This document shows, in pieces, positions 8,328 through 16,221 of a stretch of 53,653 nt of DNA. Each line of letters begins with the position of its first letter. Position 1 is the first letter of the stretch. The notes under the pieces were generated by a model. It searched no databases and had not been told where the DNA came from. It worked only from the letters and a program-made list of their open reading frames with translations. Source of the DNA: DASRRB01 sp036732755 (GTDB taxonomy: Bacteria; Planctomycetota; B15-G4; SIAN01); contig DAINBU010000016.1 in NCBI GenBank assembly GCA_036732755.1, positions 1 through 53,653 of the forward strand. The letters run 5' to 3'. A program made the translations under genes and the position numbers.

Positions 8328-9254
8328 TCACTCGAGGACGAAGCCGACGTGGCCGAGGGTCGCTTCGACCTCGACGACGATCGACGGGCCGCCCTTCCCC
8401 CAGTCGGGGCTCGTGTAGCGCTTCTCCCCATCGCTGCGGAATTCGGGCGCGGAGAACTCGGCGAGGACCTTGTCCTTCAGGACGACGCGCACCGCGAGGC
8501 CGCGCGGCACGCGGAACTCCACGTTGGCGGCGCCCGAATCGACGTGCACCAGCGCGTCCTCCTTCCACTCGCCGGCGAGGTCGAGCTCGCAGGAGCCGGC
8601 GCCGACGTCGACCAGGATCGTGCGCGCGTGCGAGTTGCCGAGCCGGCGCGCCACGACGTTGCCGGCGCCGCAGCCGAGCTCGAGCCGCTCGAGACGCCCC
8701 TCCTGCGGCTTCGCGAAATCGACCACGAAGTGGCCGCCGCCGAGCTCGATCTTCGCGCGACGGAGCAGGAGGCCGCCGAGTTCGAGGTCGGCGTCGCACG
8801 CCGCGAGCTCGCAGTCGAACGCGAGCGGCATCCCCTCGGCCAGCTCGAGATCCCACTCGTTGATCACGGTGACCTCGGGATCGATGTCGTCGGGATCGCG
8901 CTCCTCGGGCCGCCACGACCGGAAGTTGATCAGGCTGTCGTCGGAGTCGAGCCAGAGGCGGACCTCGAGGTGCTTGCCGGTGCGGCGCGCGTCGGCGTGC
9001 GCGTCCACCTCGTCGAGGTTGTCGCGCGTGTGGAGCCGCGCCGCGCGCGCCGCGTCGCCGGGCCGCACGCGCAGCCGGCCGCTCCAGTAGGAGAGGTGGA
9101 CCGACGCATCGAGCGCGTCGTCGCGGTCCATCGCGAACTGCTGCTCCTGCAACGCCCCGATCGTGGCGAGCGGGCGCATCGCGCTGCAGCCCGCGGCGAT
9201 CGAGAGGGCGCCGGCGAGCGCGCCGGCGAGCCGGGTCGGGGCGAGGCAGCGCAT
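8328..9254 (-). CDS. Toast-rack (DUF4097/LiaF-like) lipoprotein
   Basis: A 308-residue protein with signal peptide ending in SIAAGC, so C23 is the likely lipidated residue. Residues 30-150 are charged and unassigned. From about residue 175 it shows the repeating short beta-strand pattern of toast-rack domains (IELGGGHFVVDF, ELGCGAGNVVARRLGN, VDVGAGSCELDLAG, VDSGAANVEFRVP), ending with a typical strand (VEATLGHVGFVLE). Family members are envelope proteins of unknown function, some linked to envelope stress sensing. The ATG at 9254 is chosen because it directly precedes the signal peptide. The next gene upstream encodes another toast-rack lipoprotein in the same direction. Confidence 0.72.
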   Translation of the reverse strand: MRCLAPTRLAGALAGALSIAAGCSAMRPLATIGALQEQQFAMDRDDALDASVHLSYWSGRLRVRPGDAARAARLHTRDNLDEVDAHADARRTGKHLEVRLWLDSDDSLINFRSWRPEERDPDDIDPEVTVINEWDLELAEGMPLAFDCELAACDADLELGGLLLRRAKIELGGGHFVVDFAKPQEGRLERLELGCGAGNVVARRLGNSHARTILVDVGAGSCELDLAGEWKEDALVHVDSGAANVEFRVPRGLAVRVVLKDKVLAEFSAPEFRSDGEKRYTSPDWGKGGPSIVVEVEATLGHVGFVLE

Positions 9255-9364
9255 GCGGAGCTCCGTCTTCGGAGACGAGCGCGGTTTGCGTCTCGCCCCG
9301 AGGCGGCGCGGGAGAAGGGGCCGCCGGGCGCGGTTGGAGGGGTTTTCCGGGACGGCGCGCCGCG

Positions 9365-10285
9365 TCACTGCCGGACGCGCAAGGAGACGTTGCCGGTGCC
9401 GGCCGACGCCGTGAGGCGCGGACCGCCGGCGCCGAGCTTGCCCTCCGCCGATCCGCCGACGAAGCTCGACGTGCGGCCGAGCGCGGCGCCGTCGCAGCGG
9501 ACGTTCCCGACGCCGGTCTGGAGCTGGACGTCGGCCGCGAGCGACGGCGCGACCGCGACGTCGACGTTCCCGACGCCGCTGCTGCACTCGAGCGCGCGGC
9601 CGAGCGTGCCGCCCGCGATGGCGACGCGCACGTTGCCGGTGCCGGACTTGATCGTGCCGCTCGCCAGCGTTTCGACCTCGACCAGGACGTTGCCGACGCC
9701 CGAGGTCGCGCGGGCCGCGCCGACCTTGCCGCGCAGCTTGACGTTGCCGACACCCGAAGTCGCTTCGACCTCGTTGCCGCCGCCGGTGACCTCGACGTTG
9801 CCGACTCCGATCGCGGCGCGCCACGCGAGGCGCGCGGGCGCGCGCACCACGAGGTCGATGTGGAAGTCTTCGCGGTAGCCGTCGTCCGCGTGCCCGCTGC
9901 CGATCCGGAGCGCGTCGCCGACGACCTCGATCTCGAGGTCGCGCGCCGCGTCGGCGGCCGGGAACTGCGCGCGCAGCGACTCGCGCACGGAGATCTTCGC
10001 CGTGACGGAGACGGTGTCGTCCGGCGAGGGCGCGACGTCGATCGAGCCGATCGGATCGTCGACGTCGAGGCGCAAGACGCCCGCGGAGGGACGGCTCGCG
10101 TCGCAGCTCCCGATCGAGACGAACGGCTCCGAGGAGCCGGTCGAGATGCAGGCGACGAGCAGCAGCGCCCCGACGGCGAGCGCGGCGAGCCGGCTCCCCA
10201 CGGCGAGCGCAGCGAGCCGGCTTTCCGTAGCGAGCGCAGCGAGCCGACCCTGTCGGCGCACGGACGAAACGGCGGAGCGTGCCAT
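9365..10285 (-). CDS. Toast-rack DUF4097-like lipoprotein with repeat-expanded signal peptide
   Basis: A 306-residue lipoprotein from the ATG at 10285, chosen for its GGGAGAAGAG ribosome binding site; an in-frame ATG at 10303 is less likely. The signal sequence contains three copies of a nine-residue unit of the type RLAALAVGS, encoded by a 27-bp tandem repeat, and ends at LVAC (C46). The mature part is dominated by the motif S-G-V/T-G-N-V, repeated about seven times (GVGNVEV, GVGNVKL, GVGNVLV, GTGNVRV, GVGNVDV, GVGNVRC, GTGNVSL). This is the turn motif of DUF4097 beta-solenoid-like folds. Function unknown. The ORF lies 110 bases upstream of the related gene at 8328-9254 and probably shares its transcript. 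Confidence 0.8.
   Translation of the reverse strand: MARSAVSSVRRQGRLAALATESRLAALAVGSRLAALAVGALLLVACISTGSSEPFVSIGSCDASRPSAGVLRLDVDDPIGSIDVAPSPDDTVSVTAKISVRESLRAQFPAADAARDLEIEVVGDALRIGSGHADDGYREDFHIDLVVRAPARLAWRAAIGVGNVEVTGGGNEVEATSGVGNVKLRGKVGAARATSGVGNVLVEVETLASGTIKSGTGNVRVAIAGGTLGRALECSSGVGNVDVAVAPSLAADVQLQTGVGNVRCDGAALGRTSSFVGGSAEGKLGAGGPRLTASAGTGNVSLRVRQ
10174..10254. repeat. 27-bp tandem repeat, three copies, inside a signal peptide
   Basis: Units at 10174-10200, 10201-10227 and 10228-10254 share the core GCGAGCGC-GCGAGCCG. They keep the reading frame and encode a nine-residue repeat in the signal peptide of the toast-rack lipoprotein. Such in-frame minisatellites can change copy number by replication slippage. 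Confidence 0.85.
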
Positions 10286-10299
10286 GGTCTCTTCTCCCG

Positions 10300-11346
10300 T
10301 CACGCCTTCGGCGCGCCCTTCCCCTCGATGAAGCCCTCGATGATGTCGACCTCTTGGCGACTACCGATGTACAGCGCGGTCCGTTCGTGCAATTGGCGCG
10401 GCTTCTTCTCGAGGATGCGCGTCGACCCGTCGATGGCGCGCCCCCCCGCCTGCTCGGCGAGGAAGGCCATCGGGTTCGCCTCGTACATCAGGCGCAGCTT
10501 GCCCTGCGGGGACTTGGCGGTCGGCGGGTAGAGGAAGACGCCGCCCTGCATCAGGATGCGGTGGAAGTCGGCGACGAAGCTGCCGACGTAGCGCGCGCTG
10601 TAGTTCGACTCGGGCTGCTTGGTCCAGGCGAGGTACTGCTGCACCGGCGCCGGGAAGGAGAGCGAGTTGGCCTCGTTGGTCGAGTAGACCCGCTTGCGGT
10701 CGGGCATCTTGAGCCGCTCGGAGACGAGCACGTAGGCGCCGATCTCCGGGTCGAGCACGAACTGGTGGACGCCGTCGCCCGTCGTGTAGACGAAGGTCGT
10801 CGCCGAGCTGTAGAGGACGTAGCCGGCCGCGACCTGCTTCAGCCCCGGCTGCAGGACCTCCGCCTGGATGTCGGCCTGCCCCTCCCACTCGGTGGGGTCG
10901 GGCCGGATCAGGATCGAGAAGATCGTCCCGGTCGGGATGTTGACGTCGATGTTCGAGCTGCCGTCGAGCGGATCGAACAGCACGATGTACTTGCCGCTGC
11001 GGCCCGTCTCGGTCAGGTCGACCGCCCCTTCGACCTCCTCGCTCGCCAGCACCGCGACGCTGCGCCGGTAGCCGATGCAGTGCATCATCAGGTCATTGGC
11101 GATCTGGTCGAGCTTCTGGACCGTCTCCCCCTGCACGTTGGTCCGGCCGGTCGAGCCGAGCACGTCGAACAGCCCCGCCTTGCGGACGCGCGACGCGAGG
11201 ACCTTGGTCGCGATCGTGATGCCCGACAAGAGGAAGGAGAACTCGCCGGTCGCCTCGGAGTGGCGCCGCTGGTTGGCGATGATGTGCTGCTGGATCGTGA
11301 TCAGGCCCGGCAGCAGCTCCGAGTGCGACGTCGTCGGCTTGTCCAT
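10300..11346 (-). CDS. fbp: Fructose-1,6-bisphosphatase, class I
   Basis: A 348-residue enzyme that hydrolyses fructose 1,6-bisphosphate to fructose 6-phosphate in gluconeogenesis (and in the Calvin or pentose phosphate cycles where present). The class I signature FDPLDGSSNIDVN is at about residues 123-135, with the metal-binding EE in LASEEVEG before it. The C-terminal substrate-loop KPRQLHERTALYIGS and the preceding GGRAIDGSTRIL are also characteristic. Length is slightly above the usual 330. The ATG at 11346 has GGAGAGG upstream. It is 14 bases upstream of the toast-rack gene in the same direction, but a functional link is not evident. Confidence 0.95.
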   Translation of the reverse strand: MDKPTTSHSELLPGLITIQQHIIANQRRHSEATGEFSFLLSGITIATKVLASRVRKAGLFDVLGSTGRTNVQGETVQKLDQIANDLMMHCIGYRRSVAVLASEEVEGAVDLTETGRSGKYIVLFDPLDGSSNIDVNIPTGTIFSILIRPDPTEWEGQADIQAEVLQPGLKQVAAGYVLYSSATTFVYTTGDGVHQFVLDPEIGAYVLVSERLKMPDRKRVYSTNEANSLSFPAPVQQYLAWTKQPESNYSARYVGSFVADFHRILMQGGVFLYPPTAKSPQGKLRLMYEANPMAFLAEQAGGRAIDGSTRILEKKPRQLHERTALYIGSRQEVDIIEGFIEGKGAPKA

Positions 11347-11445
11347 GTCGGAGCCTCTCCGGCGCCGTGTCCGGAAAACGGTGGGCGCGGCCCCGGCCTC
11401 GCCGGCGCCGCGCCCCGCGGTTCGACCCGCTCGCGCGGGCCCGTC

Positions 11446-12282
11446 TCAGCGTGCCGAGGGCTTCGTGCCCAGCGGTTTCATGTCGAGCAGCTCGACGCCC
11501 TTCGGCAGCGCGGCGAGCACGCCCTCGGCCGGAGGCGTCGTCCCCTTCGCGAAGTAGAGCGCCGCGACGTGCGTCGTCTCCTTCGGGAGATCGCCCGCGT
11601 CGACGGCGAAGGCGCCGTCGGCCGCGAAGGCGATCGGCGTCGCGAGCACGCGGAACCGGCCGTTCCCGAAGCGCGCGGCGAGGCGCGCCTCGCCCGCGGC
11701 GAGGCGGCCGCGCCCCGTGACCCGGCCGTCGGCCGCGACGCCCTCGAGCGTCACGCCCTCGAGCTCGGGGAAGGCGAGGCCCTTGCGCTCGGCGTCGGGC
11801 AGCCGGATCAGCTTCTCCGGGTCGAGCCGCTCGAGCAGCTTCGTCCGCGTGCGCTCGTCCTTGCCGTAGATCACCTGCAGCACGTGCTCGCTGCGCAGCA
11901 GCGTCGAATCGAAGAAGGCGTAGGAGAGCGCGTTGGCGCCGTCGGCCGCGCAGCGCTCGTAACGCGTGAGCGGGACGTCGTCGACCCACAGGATCGGGTC
12001 GAGCGCGCGCACCGGGAAGTCGTCGCCCGTGATCACGATCTTCCAGCCGAACGTCTCGAGCTTGACCGTGCCGTCCTGCTGCGGGATGCGGAACGGCGGG
12101 TCGAAGCGCGCCTCGCGCAGCTCGTAGCCGCGCAGCGGCAGCAGCCCGAATTCGACGCGCGGCACCGCGTCCTGCGCCGTCGAACGGCCGGCGGCCGCGA
12201 CCAGCAGGAAACCCGTGACGAGCGCGCACGCGGCGACGCCGAGGAGGGAGAGTCGGGCGCGAATCATCGGCTTCGTCCTCAT
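11446..12282 (-). CDS. Exported hypothetical protein coupled to the large hydrolase
   Basis: A 278-residue protein with an N-terminal signal peptide (LSLLGVAACALVTGFLLVAA, then cleavage near STAQD). The mature part has no motif I recognise; it is beta-rich with a stretch FGWKIVITGDDFPVRALDP that resembles an immunoglobulin-like or IPT/TIG strand pattern. The start ATG at 12282 overlaps the stop of the upstream hydrolase gene by four bases (ATGA), which fixes the start and implies coupled translation. A second in-frame ATG lies at 12267. It probably works with the secreted hydrolase, for example as a partner or accessory binding protein, but this is inference from position only. Confidence 0.7.
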   Translation of the reverse strand: MRTKPMIRARLSLLGVAACALVTGFLLVAAAGRSTAQDAVPRVEFGLLPLRGYELREARFDPPFRIPQQDGTVKLETFGWKIVITGDDFPVRALDPILWVDDVPLTRYERCAADGANALSYAFFDSTLLRSEHVLQVIYGKDERTRTKLLERLDPEKLIRLPDAERKGLAFPELEGVTLEGVAADGRVTGRGRLAAGEARLAARFGNGRFRVLATPIAFAADGAFAVDAGDLPKETTHVAALYFAKGTTPPAEGVLAALPKGVELLDMKPLGTKPSAR

Positions 12283-15269
12283 CGGGTGAATTGAATGTCG
12301 TCGATGGCGAGCAGGCCCGTCGACCCGAAGTTGACCACGATCTTGGTGATCTTGGTCAGGTCGAGCCCCGAGTCGTCCGCGGTGAAGGCGCGCAGCGGAA
12401 CGCGGACCGACGACATCATCGACTTGCGGCCGTTGCCGGTCGGGTATCCGTACGGAATGACGGCGAAGCCCGCCGAAGAGACGTCGACCGTCTGGCTCAC
12501 GCCGTTGGCGTCCTCGAGGTTGACGAGGAAGGACTGCGGCGTGCCCGGCGGGTTGAGCACGCCGCCGTCGGCGACGAGCGCGGCACGGATGTGCAGGTGC
12601 GAGAAGCTGGTCACGTCCTGGTTGGCGGACGGGATCTCGCTCGTGTAGGTGGTCGCCTGGTTCCAGCCGACGATCAGCCCGTTCGTGTCGTGGTAGAAGC
12701 TGCCGTCGTAGTTGCCCTGACGCAGCCCGCTCTCCTGGTAGGTCACGGGCGCCGGCGAGGCGGTCACCACGCCGCCGAGCGTGTTGAGGGTCGGGTCGAC
12801 CGGCTTGTCCTGGAAGTTGTCGACCACCAGGCGGTCGTCGTCCTCGAAGGTCCAGAAGGTCTTCACGCCGGAGAGCTTGGTCGAGTCGAGGCGGCCGCGG
12901 TGGAAGGCGAGCATCTCGCTGCGGTCCTGCAGGAACGCCATCCAGAACGTCGTCATGTAGACGCGCCCGGTGTCCTGCTGCTCCTGGGCGGAGATCTGCG
13001 CCGGCCCGCCCGCCGAGTCGTTGAAGCCGCCCCACCCGGGATCGATCCAGACGGTGTTCCACGCGTTGTGGTTGGCGCCGTAGATGAACGCCTGCGACTT
13101 GGTCGCCTTGTGGATGCCGAGCCCGGCGCGGTCGAAGGTCCGCGCGCCCTCGGCGTCCCACACGTCGCCGTCGTTCGCGCCCATGATGTTGAAGAACGGC
13201 GTGTCGTTCACGACCCACGTCTTGGGGCCGCCGCCGGGCGGCGAGGCGCTGTTGAAGTCGGTCGGCGCGATCGTGATGCACGCCCTGATGTTGTGGCCGA
13301 GCGCCATGTCCTGGTTGATCTGGACCGCCGCCGCCGCGCCCTCGCCGCCGCGCGAGTGGCCGGCGATCCCGACCCGGCCGACGTCGACGCGATTCCAGTA
13401 GCGCCCGTTGAACGTTCCGTCGGCGAGCGCCGGGTTGTTCCAGTCCTCCCAGTATCGGATGTGCTCGAGGATCAGCGCGGCGCGCTCGATGAAGCGGTCG
13501 TCGAGGCAGGTCACGTTGTAGCCGTCGATCGAGACGCCGATGAACCCGTGGCTCGCCCAGAGGTCGAGCAGGTAGTCGTAGCCCTTGTGGTTGGGCACGC
13601 GGCTGCCGACCGGGCAGTTCTGGTCGCACGGATTGCCGCCCTGACAGACCTGGTGGTTGCCGTGCAGGATGAAGACGATCGGGAACTGCTCGGACGTGCC
13701 GAACACCGGCACGTCCACGCCGGCCGACTGGCCGGGGTAGGCGACCACGGCGCGCACGTCGACGTCCGCGTCGGCGTACTGGCCCCACGGGATGTCGTAG
13801 GCGTCGGGGAAGTCGTATTCGGTGCGGCCGACCGGGAAGGGCCCCGGCTCCGACGGATCGTCGACGACGTAGAAGCCGTCGGCCTGCAGCTTGTCGATCG
13901 GGTCGGTGCCGGGCGTGTAGATGTTGTCGAAGAGCGCCTGCGCCGGCGTCGCGGGGGGCGGGCCCCCGCCGCCGCCGGTGGTGCCGCCGCCCTTGGTCCC
14001 GTTCGGTGCAGCGAGGCCGAGGTCGATCACGACGTCGAAGGGGATCTTCTCGACCCCGGTCGGGTCGGCGTCGCCCCAGACCTGGCCGATCGAGAGCTCG
14101 AGCGTCCCCGCCTTCACGATGCGGCCCTCGACCGCCTCGGTCACGTCGTGCAGCGTCGGATTCGCCTGCCACTCGCTCGCGCTCTTGGCGGCGACGACGT
14201 AGATGCGCGCGTAGGCGGCGCTGGTGCTGCCCGGAATGTCGGACGGGTCGAGCCCGGCCAGGACCGCGTCGTGGCGCAGGAAGGTGTTCGAGTACTCGAA
14301 GCCGGGATAGAGGCGCTTCTTGGTGCGCCGCCCGGCGAGGTCGGAGACGAGGTCGTGCGGCGGGCCGGCCGGCATCATCACGGCGGGCGACACGACGTGC
14401 ACGCCCGTCTCGAGCCCGTGCGCGAGCAGGTCGCCCGGCGAGAGCTCCGACTTCGTCGCGCCGCCGCCCGAGATGCGCGCGACCACGTCGAAGCGGCCGT
14501 TGCGCTGCAGCTGCGCCGGCCAGACCGGGACGGTGAAGGAGGTCTCCGTCGAGCCGAGATGCACGGAGTGTCGGTGGGGACGCGCCTGGAAGCCGGAGAC
14601 GTCGACGAGCGGATCGCCGTCGCTCCATTGGCTCCGGTCGGCCACGAAGTAGAGCTCGACCGTGCTCCCGGCCGGGAAGCCCGCGCCGCTGACGCAGAGC
14701 GGCTCCTTGCCGTTCTCGAAGGTGTTGCGGTGGCTCCCCTGCCGGTCGGTGCACTCGATCCAGGGCGCGCTGCGCGGCGCCTGGACGGTGAGCGGCGCGG
14801 TCGCGACCAGTGGGCCGTTGCCCGGCACCGCGGCGTCGGCCTCCCGCACCTCGACGTGGAGCGGATGGTTCTGGAGGTAGCTCTCCGCCGCCTTCAAGTT
14901 GGCGAAGCCGTCGCCCCACTTGCCGGTGCCCGCGGGGTCGGGACCGGTGATGCCCGAGTCGTACCAGAGGACGAGCGGCTCGATCTCTCCGTCCTTGTCG
15001 GACGCCGCGGTCACCAGGCCCACCATGTCGGTCGGGCCGCCGAAGAGCACGAGGTCGTAGCCCTTCCGGGGATCGAGCCCCTTCACGCGCACGATCACCG
15101 AGTCGCCCGCCTGCAGCAGCGCCGAGGCGTCGCCGCGCGCGTCGATCATCTGGATCTTCACCCGCGCTGGCGTCCCGGTCGGCGGCGCCGCACGCGAGAG
15201 CGGCGCGAGGACGAAGAGGAGCGCGAGTCCGGGCAACACGAGGCCGCGCGGAACGGAGACGTTCGTCAT
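12279..15269 (-). CDS. Large secreted alpha/beta hydrolase (esterase/depolymerase-like)
   Basis: A 996-residue exported protein; signal peptide after the ATG at 15269 (LVLPGLALLFVLAPLSRAA). The first 450 residues are beta-rich and unassigned. A Gly/Pro linker follows near position 13960, then the alpha/beta hydrolase domain: oxyanion region PIVFILHGNHQ, nucleophile elbow GIAGHSRGGEG, acid region IMGANDGDVWD, and catalytic His in YGANHNAWN. The arrangement resembles platelet-activating-factor acetylhydrolase, dienelactone hydrolase and cutinase-like secreted enzymes; the substrate is unknown. The final roughly 170 residues look like a carbohydrate-binding-type beta-sandwich ending in LLAIDDIQFTR. 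Its stop overlaps the start of the downstream exported protein. Confidence 0.82.
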   Translation of the reverse strand: MTNVSVPRGLVLPGLALLFVLAPLSRAAPPTGTPARVKIQMIDARGDASALLQAGDSVIVRVKGLDPRKGYDLVLFGGPTDMVGLVTAASDKDGEIEPLVLWYDSGITGPDPAGTGKWGDGFANLKAAESYLQNHPLHVEVREADAAVPGNGPLVATAPLTVQAPRSAPWIECTDRQGSHRNTFENGKEPLCVSGAGFPAGSTVELYFVADRSQWSDGDPLVDVSGFQARPHRHSVHLGSTETSFTVPVWPAQLQRNGRFDVVARISGGGATKSELSPGDLLAHGLETGVHVVSPAVMMPAGPPHDLVSDLAGRRTKKRLYPGFEYSNTFLRHDAVLAGLDPSDIPGSTSAAYARIYVVAAKSASEWQANPTLHDVTEAVEGRIVKAGTLELSIGQVWGDADPTGVEKIPFDVVIDLGLAAPNGTKGGGTTGGGGGPPPATPAQALFDNIYTPGTDPIDKLQADGFYVVDDPSEPGPFPVGRTEYDFPDAYDIPWGQYADADVDVRAVVAYPGQSAGVDVPVFGTSEQFPIVFILHGNHQVCQGGNPCDQNCPVGSRVPNHKGYDYLLDLWASHGFIGVSIDGYNVTCLDDRFIERAALILEHIRYWEDWNNPALADGTFNGRYWNRVDVGRVGIAGHSRGGEGAAAAVQINQDMALGHNIRACITIAPTDFNSASPPGGGPKTWVVNDTPFFNIMGANDGDVWDAEGARTFDRAGLGIHKATKSQAFIYGANHNAWNTVWIDPGWGGFNDSAGGPAQISAQEQQDTGRVYMTTFWMAFLQDRSEMLAFHRGRLDSTKLSGVKTFWTFEDDDRLVVDNFQDKPVDPTLNTLGGVVTASPAPVTYQESGLRQGNYDGSFYHDTNGLIVGWNQATTYTSEIPSANQDVTSFSHLHIRAALVADGGVLNPPGTPQSFLVNLEDANGVSQTVDVSSAGFAVIPYGYPTGNGRKSMMSSVRVPLRAFTADDSGLDLTKITKIVVNFGSTGLLAIDDIQFTR

Positions 15270-15498
15270 GGTTGCAGCCGCTCCCGAGGACGGGACCCAC
15301 ATTCGCGGCGTCGGAGACGCGGGCGAGGGCGGCCGGTTCTAGCTCGCCGGGGAAATACGGGCAACAGAGCAGCGCCTCGACGCGCTCCGTTTCAGCCTCC
15401 GACGCCGTTCGTCGAGCATTCGCTTCCTGCCGCGCCCCCGTTCCACGGCAGCGCGTCCGCATGATGGAGCGCGGAAAAGATCCGGCGCGGGAGATCTC

Positions 15499-16212
15499 GT
15501 GAACCTCGTCCTGCTCTTCGACGACGACTTCGTCGCGCCGCGCCGCGTCGTGCTCAAGGGCCGCCGCCGCGACCACGTGCACGCGGTGCACCGCGCCGCG
15601 GCGGGCCGCTCGCTCGCCGTCGGCCGGCTCGGCGGCGGAGTCGGAAGAGCGACCGTCGTCCGGCTCGACGAGGAGGAGCTCGAGCTCTCGCTCGAAGACG
15701 ATCTGCAATCCGCACCGCCGCCGAAGCTGCCGCTCACGCTCGTCCTCGCGCTCCCGCGCCCCAAGACGCTGCGGCGCGTGCTGCAGGCGGCGGCGACGCT
15801 CGGCGTCGCGCGCCTCTTCCTCGTGAACGGCTGGCGCGTCGAGAAGAGCTTCTGGAAGAGCCCCGCGCTCGCCCCCGCCGCGCTCCGCCGCGAGCTCTGC
15901 CTCGGCCTCGAACAGGCGCGCGACACCGTGCTGCCGGCGGTCGAGACGCGCCGGCTGCTCAAGCCCTTCTGCGACCGCGAGCTCGACGAGCTCTCCGCCG
16001 GCTCGCGCAAGCTCGTCGCCGACCCGCGCGCGACGACCCTGTGCCCGCGCGCCGTCGAGGGGGCGACGACGCTGCTGCTCGGCCCCGAGGGCGGCTTCAT
16101 CGAGCGCGAGCTCGACCTTTTCGCGCGCCACGGCTTCGAGGCGGTGACGCTCGGACCGCGGCCGCTGCGGGTCGAGCAGGCGCTGCCGGCGCTGGTGGCG
16201 CGGCTGACCTGA
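15499..16212 (+). CDS. rsmE: 16S rRNA (uracil-1498-N3)-methyltransferase, RsmE family
   Basis: A 237-residue SPOUT-class methyltransferase that methylates N3 of U1498 in 16S rRNA using S-adenosylmethionine. The N-terminal PUA-like part (residues 1-75) contains RRDHVHAVHRAAAGRSLAV. The C-terminal knot shows the diagnostic LLLGPEGGFIERE and VTLGPRPLRVEQA, corresponding to the family motifs GPEGG and LG-x-R-I-L-R-x-E-T-A. A conserved PKTLRRVLQAAATLGV helix lies in between. Length is normal. The GTG at 15499 directly precedes the domain; a GGAGAT stretch just upstream may be the ribosome binding site. It is divergent from the hydrolase gene with about 230 bases between them, in which I see no recognisable element. 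Confidence 0.88.
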   Translation: MNLVLLFDDDFVAPRRVVLKGRRRDHVHAVHRAAAGRSLAVGRLGGGVGRATVVRLDEEELELSLEDDLQSAPPPKLPLTLVLALPRPKTLRRVLQAAATLGVARLFLVNGWRVEKSFWKSPALAPAALRRELCLGLEQARDTVLPAVETRRLLKPFCDRELDELSAGSRKLVADPRATTLCPRAVEGATTLLLGPEGGFIERELDLFARHGFEAVTLGPRPLRVEQALPALVARLT

Positions 16213-16221
16213 CGCGTCCGG

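Noticed and set aside
12291..15464. Long plus-strand open frame opposite the alpha/beta hydrolase
   Set aside because: Composition is low in hydrophobic core residues and shows no motif; the opposite strand has the GHSRGG nucleophile and a signal peptide.
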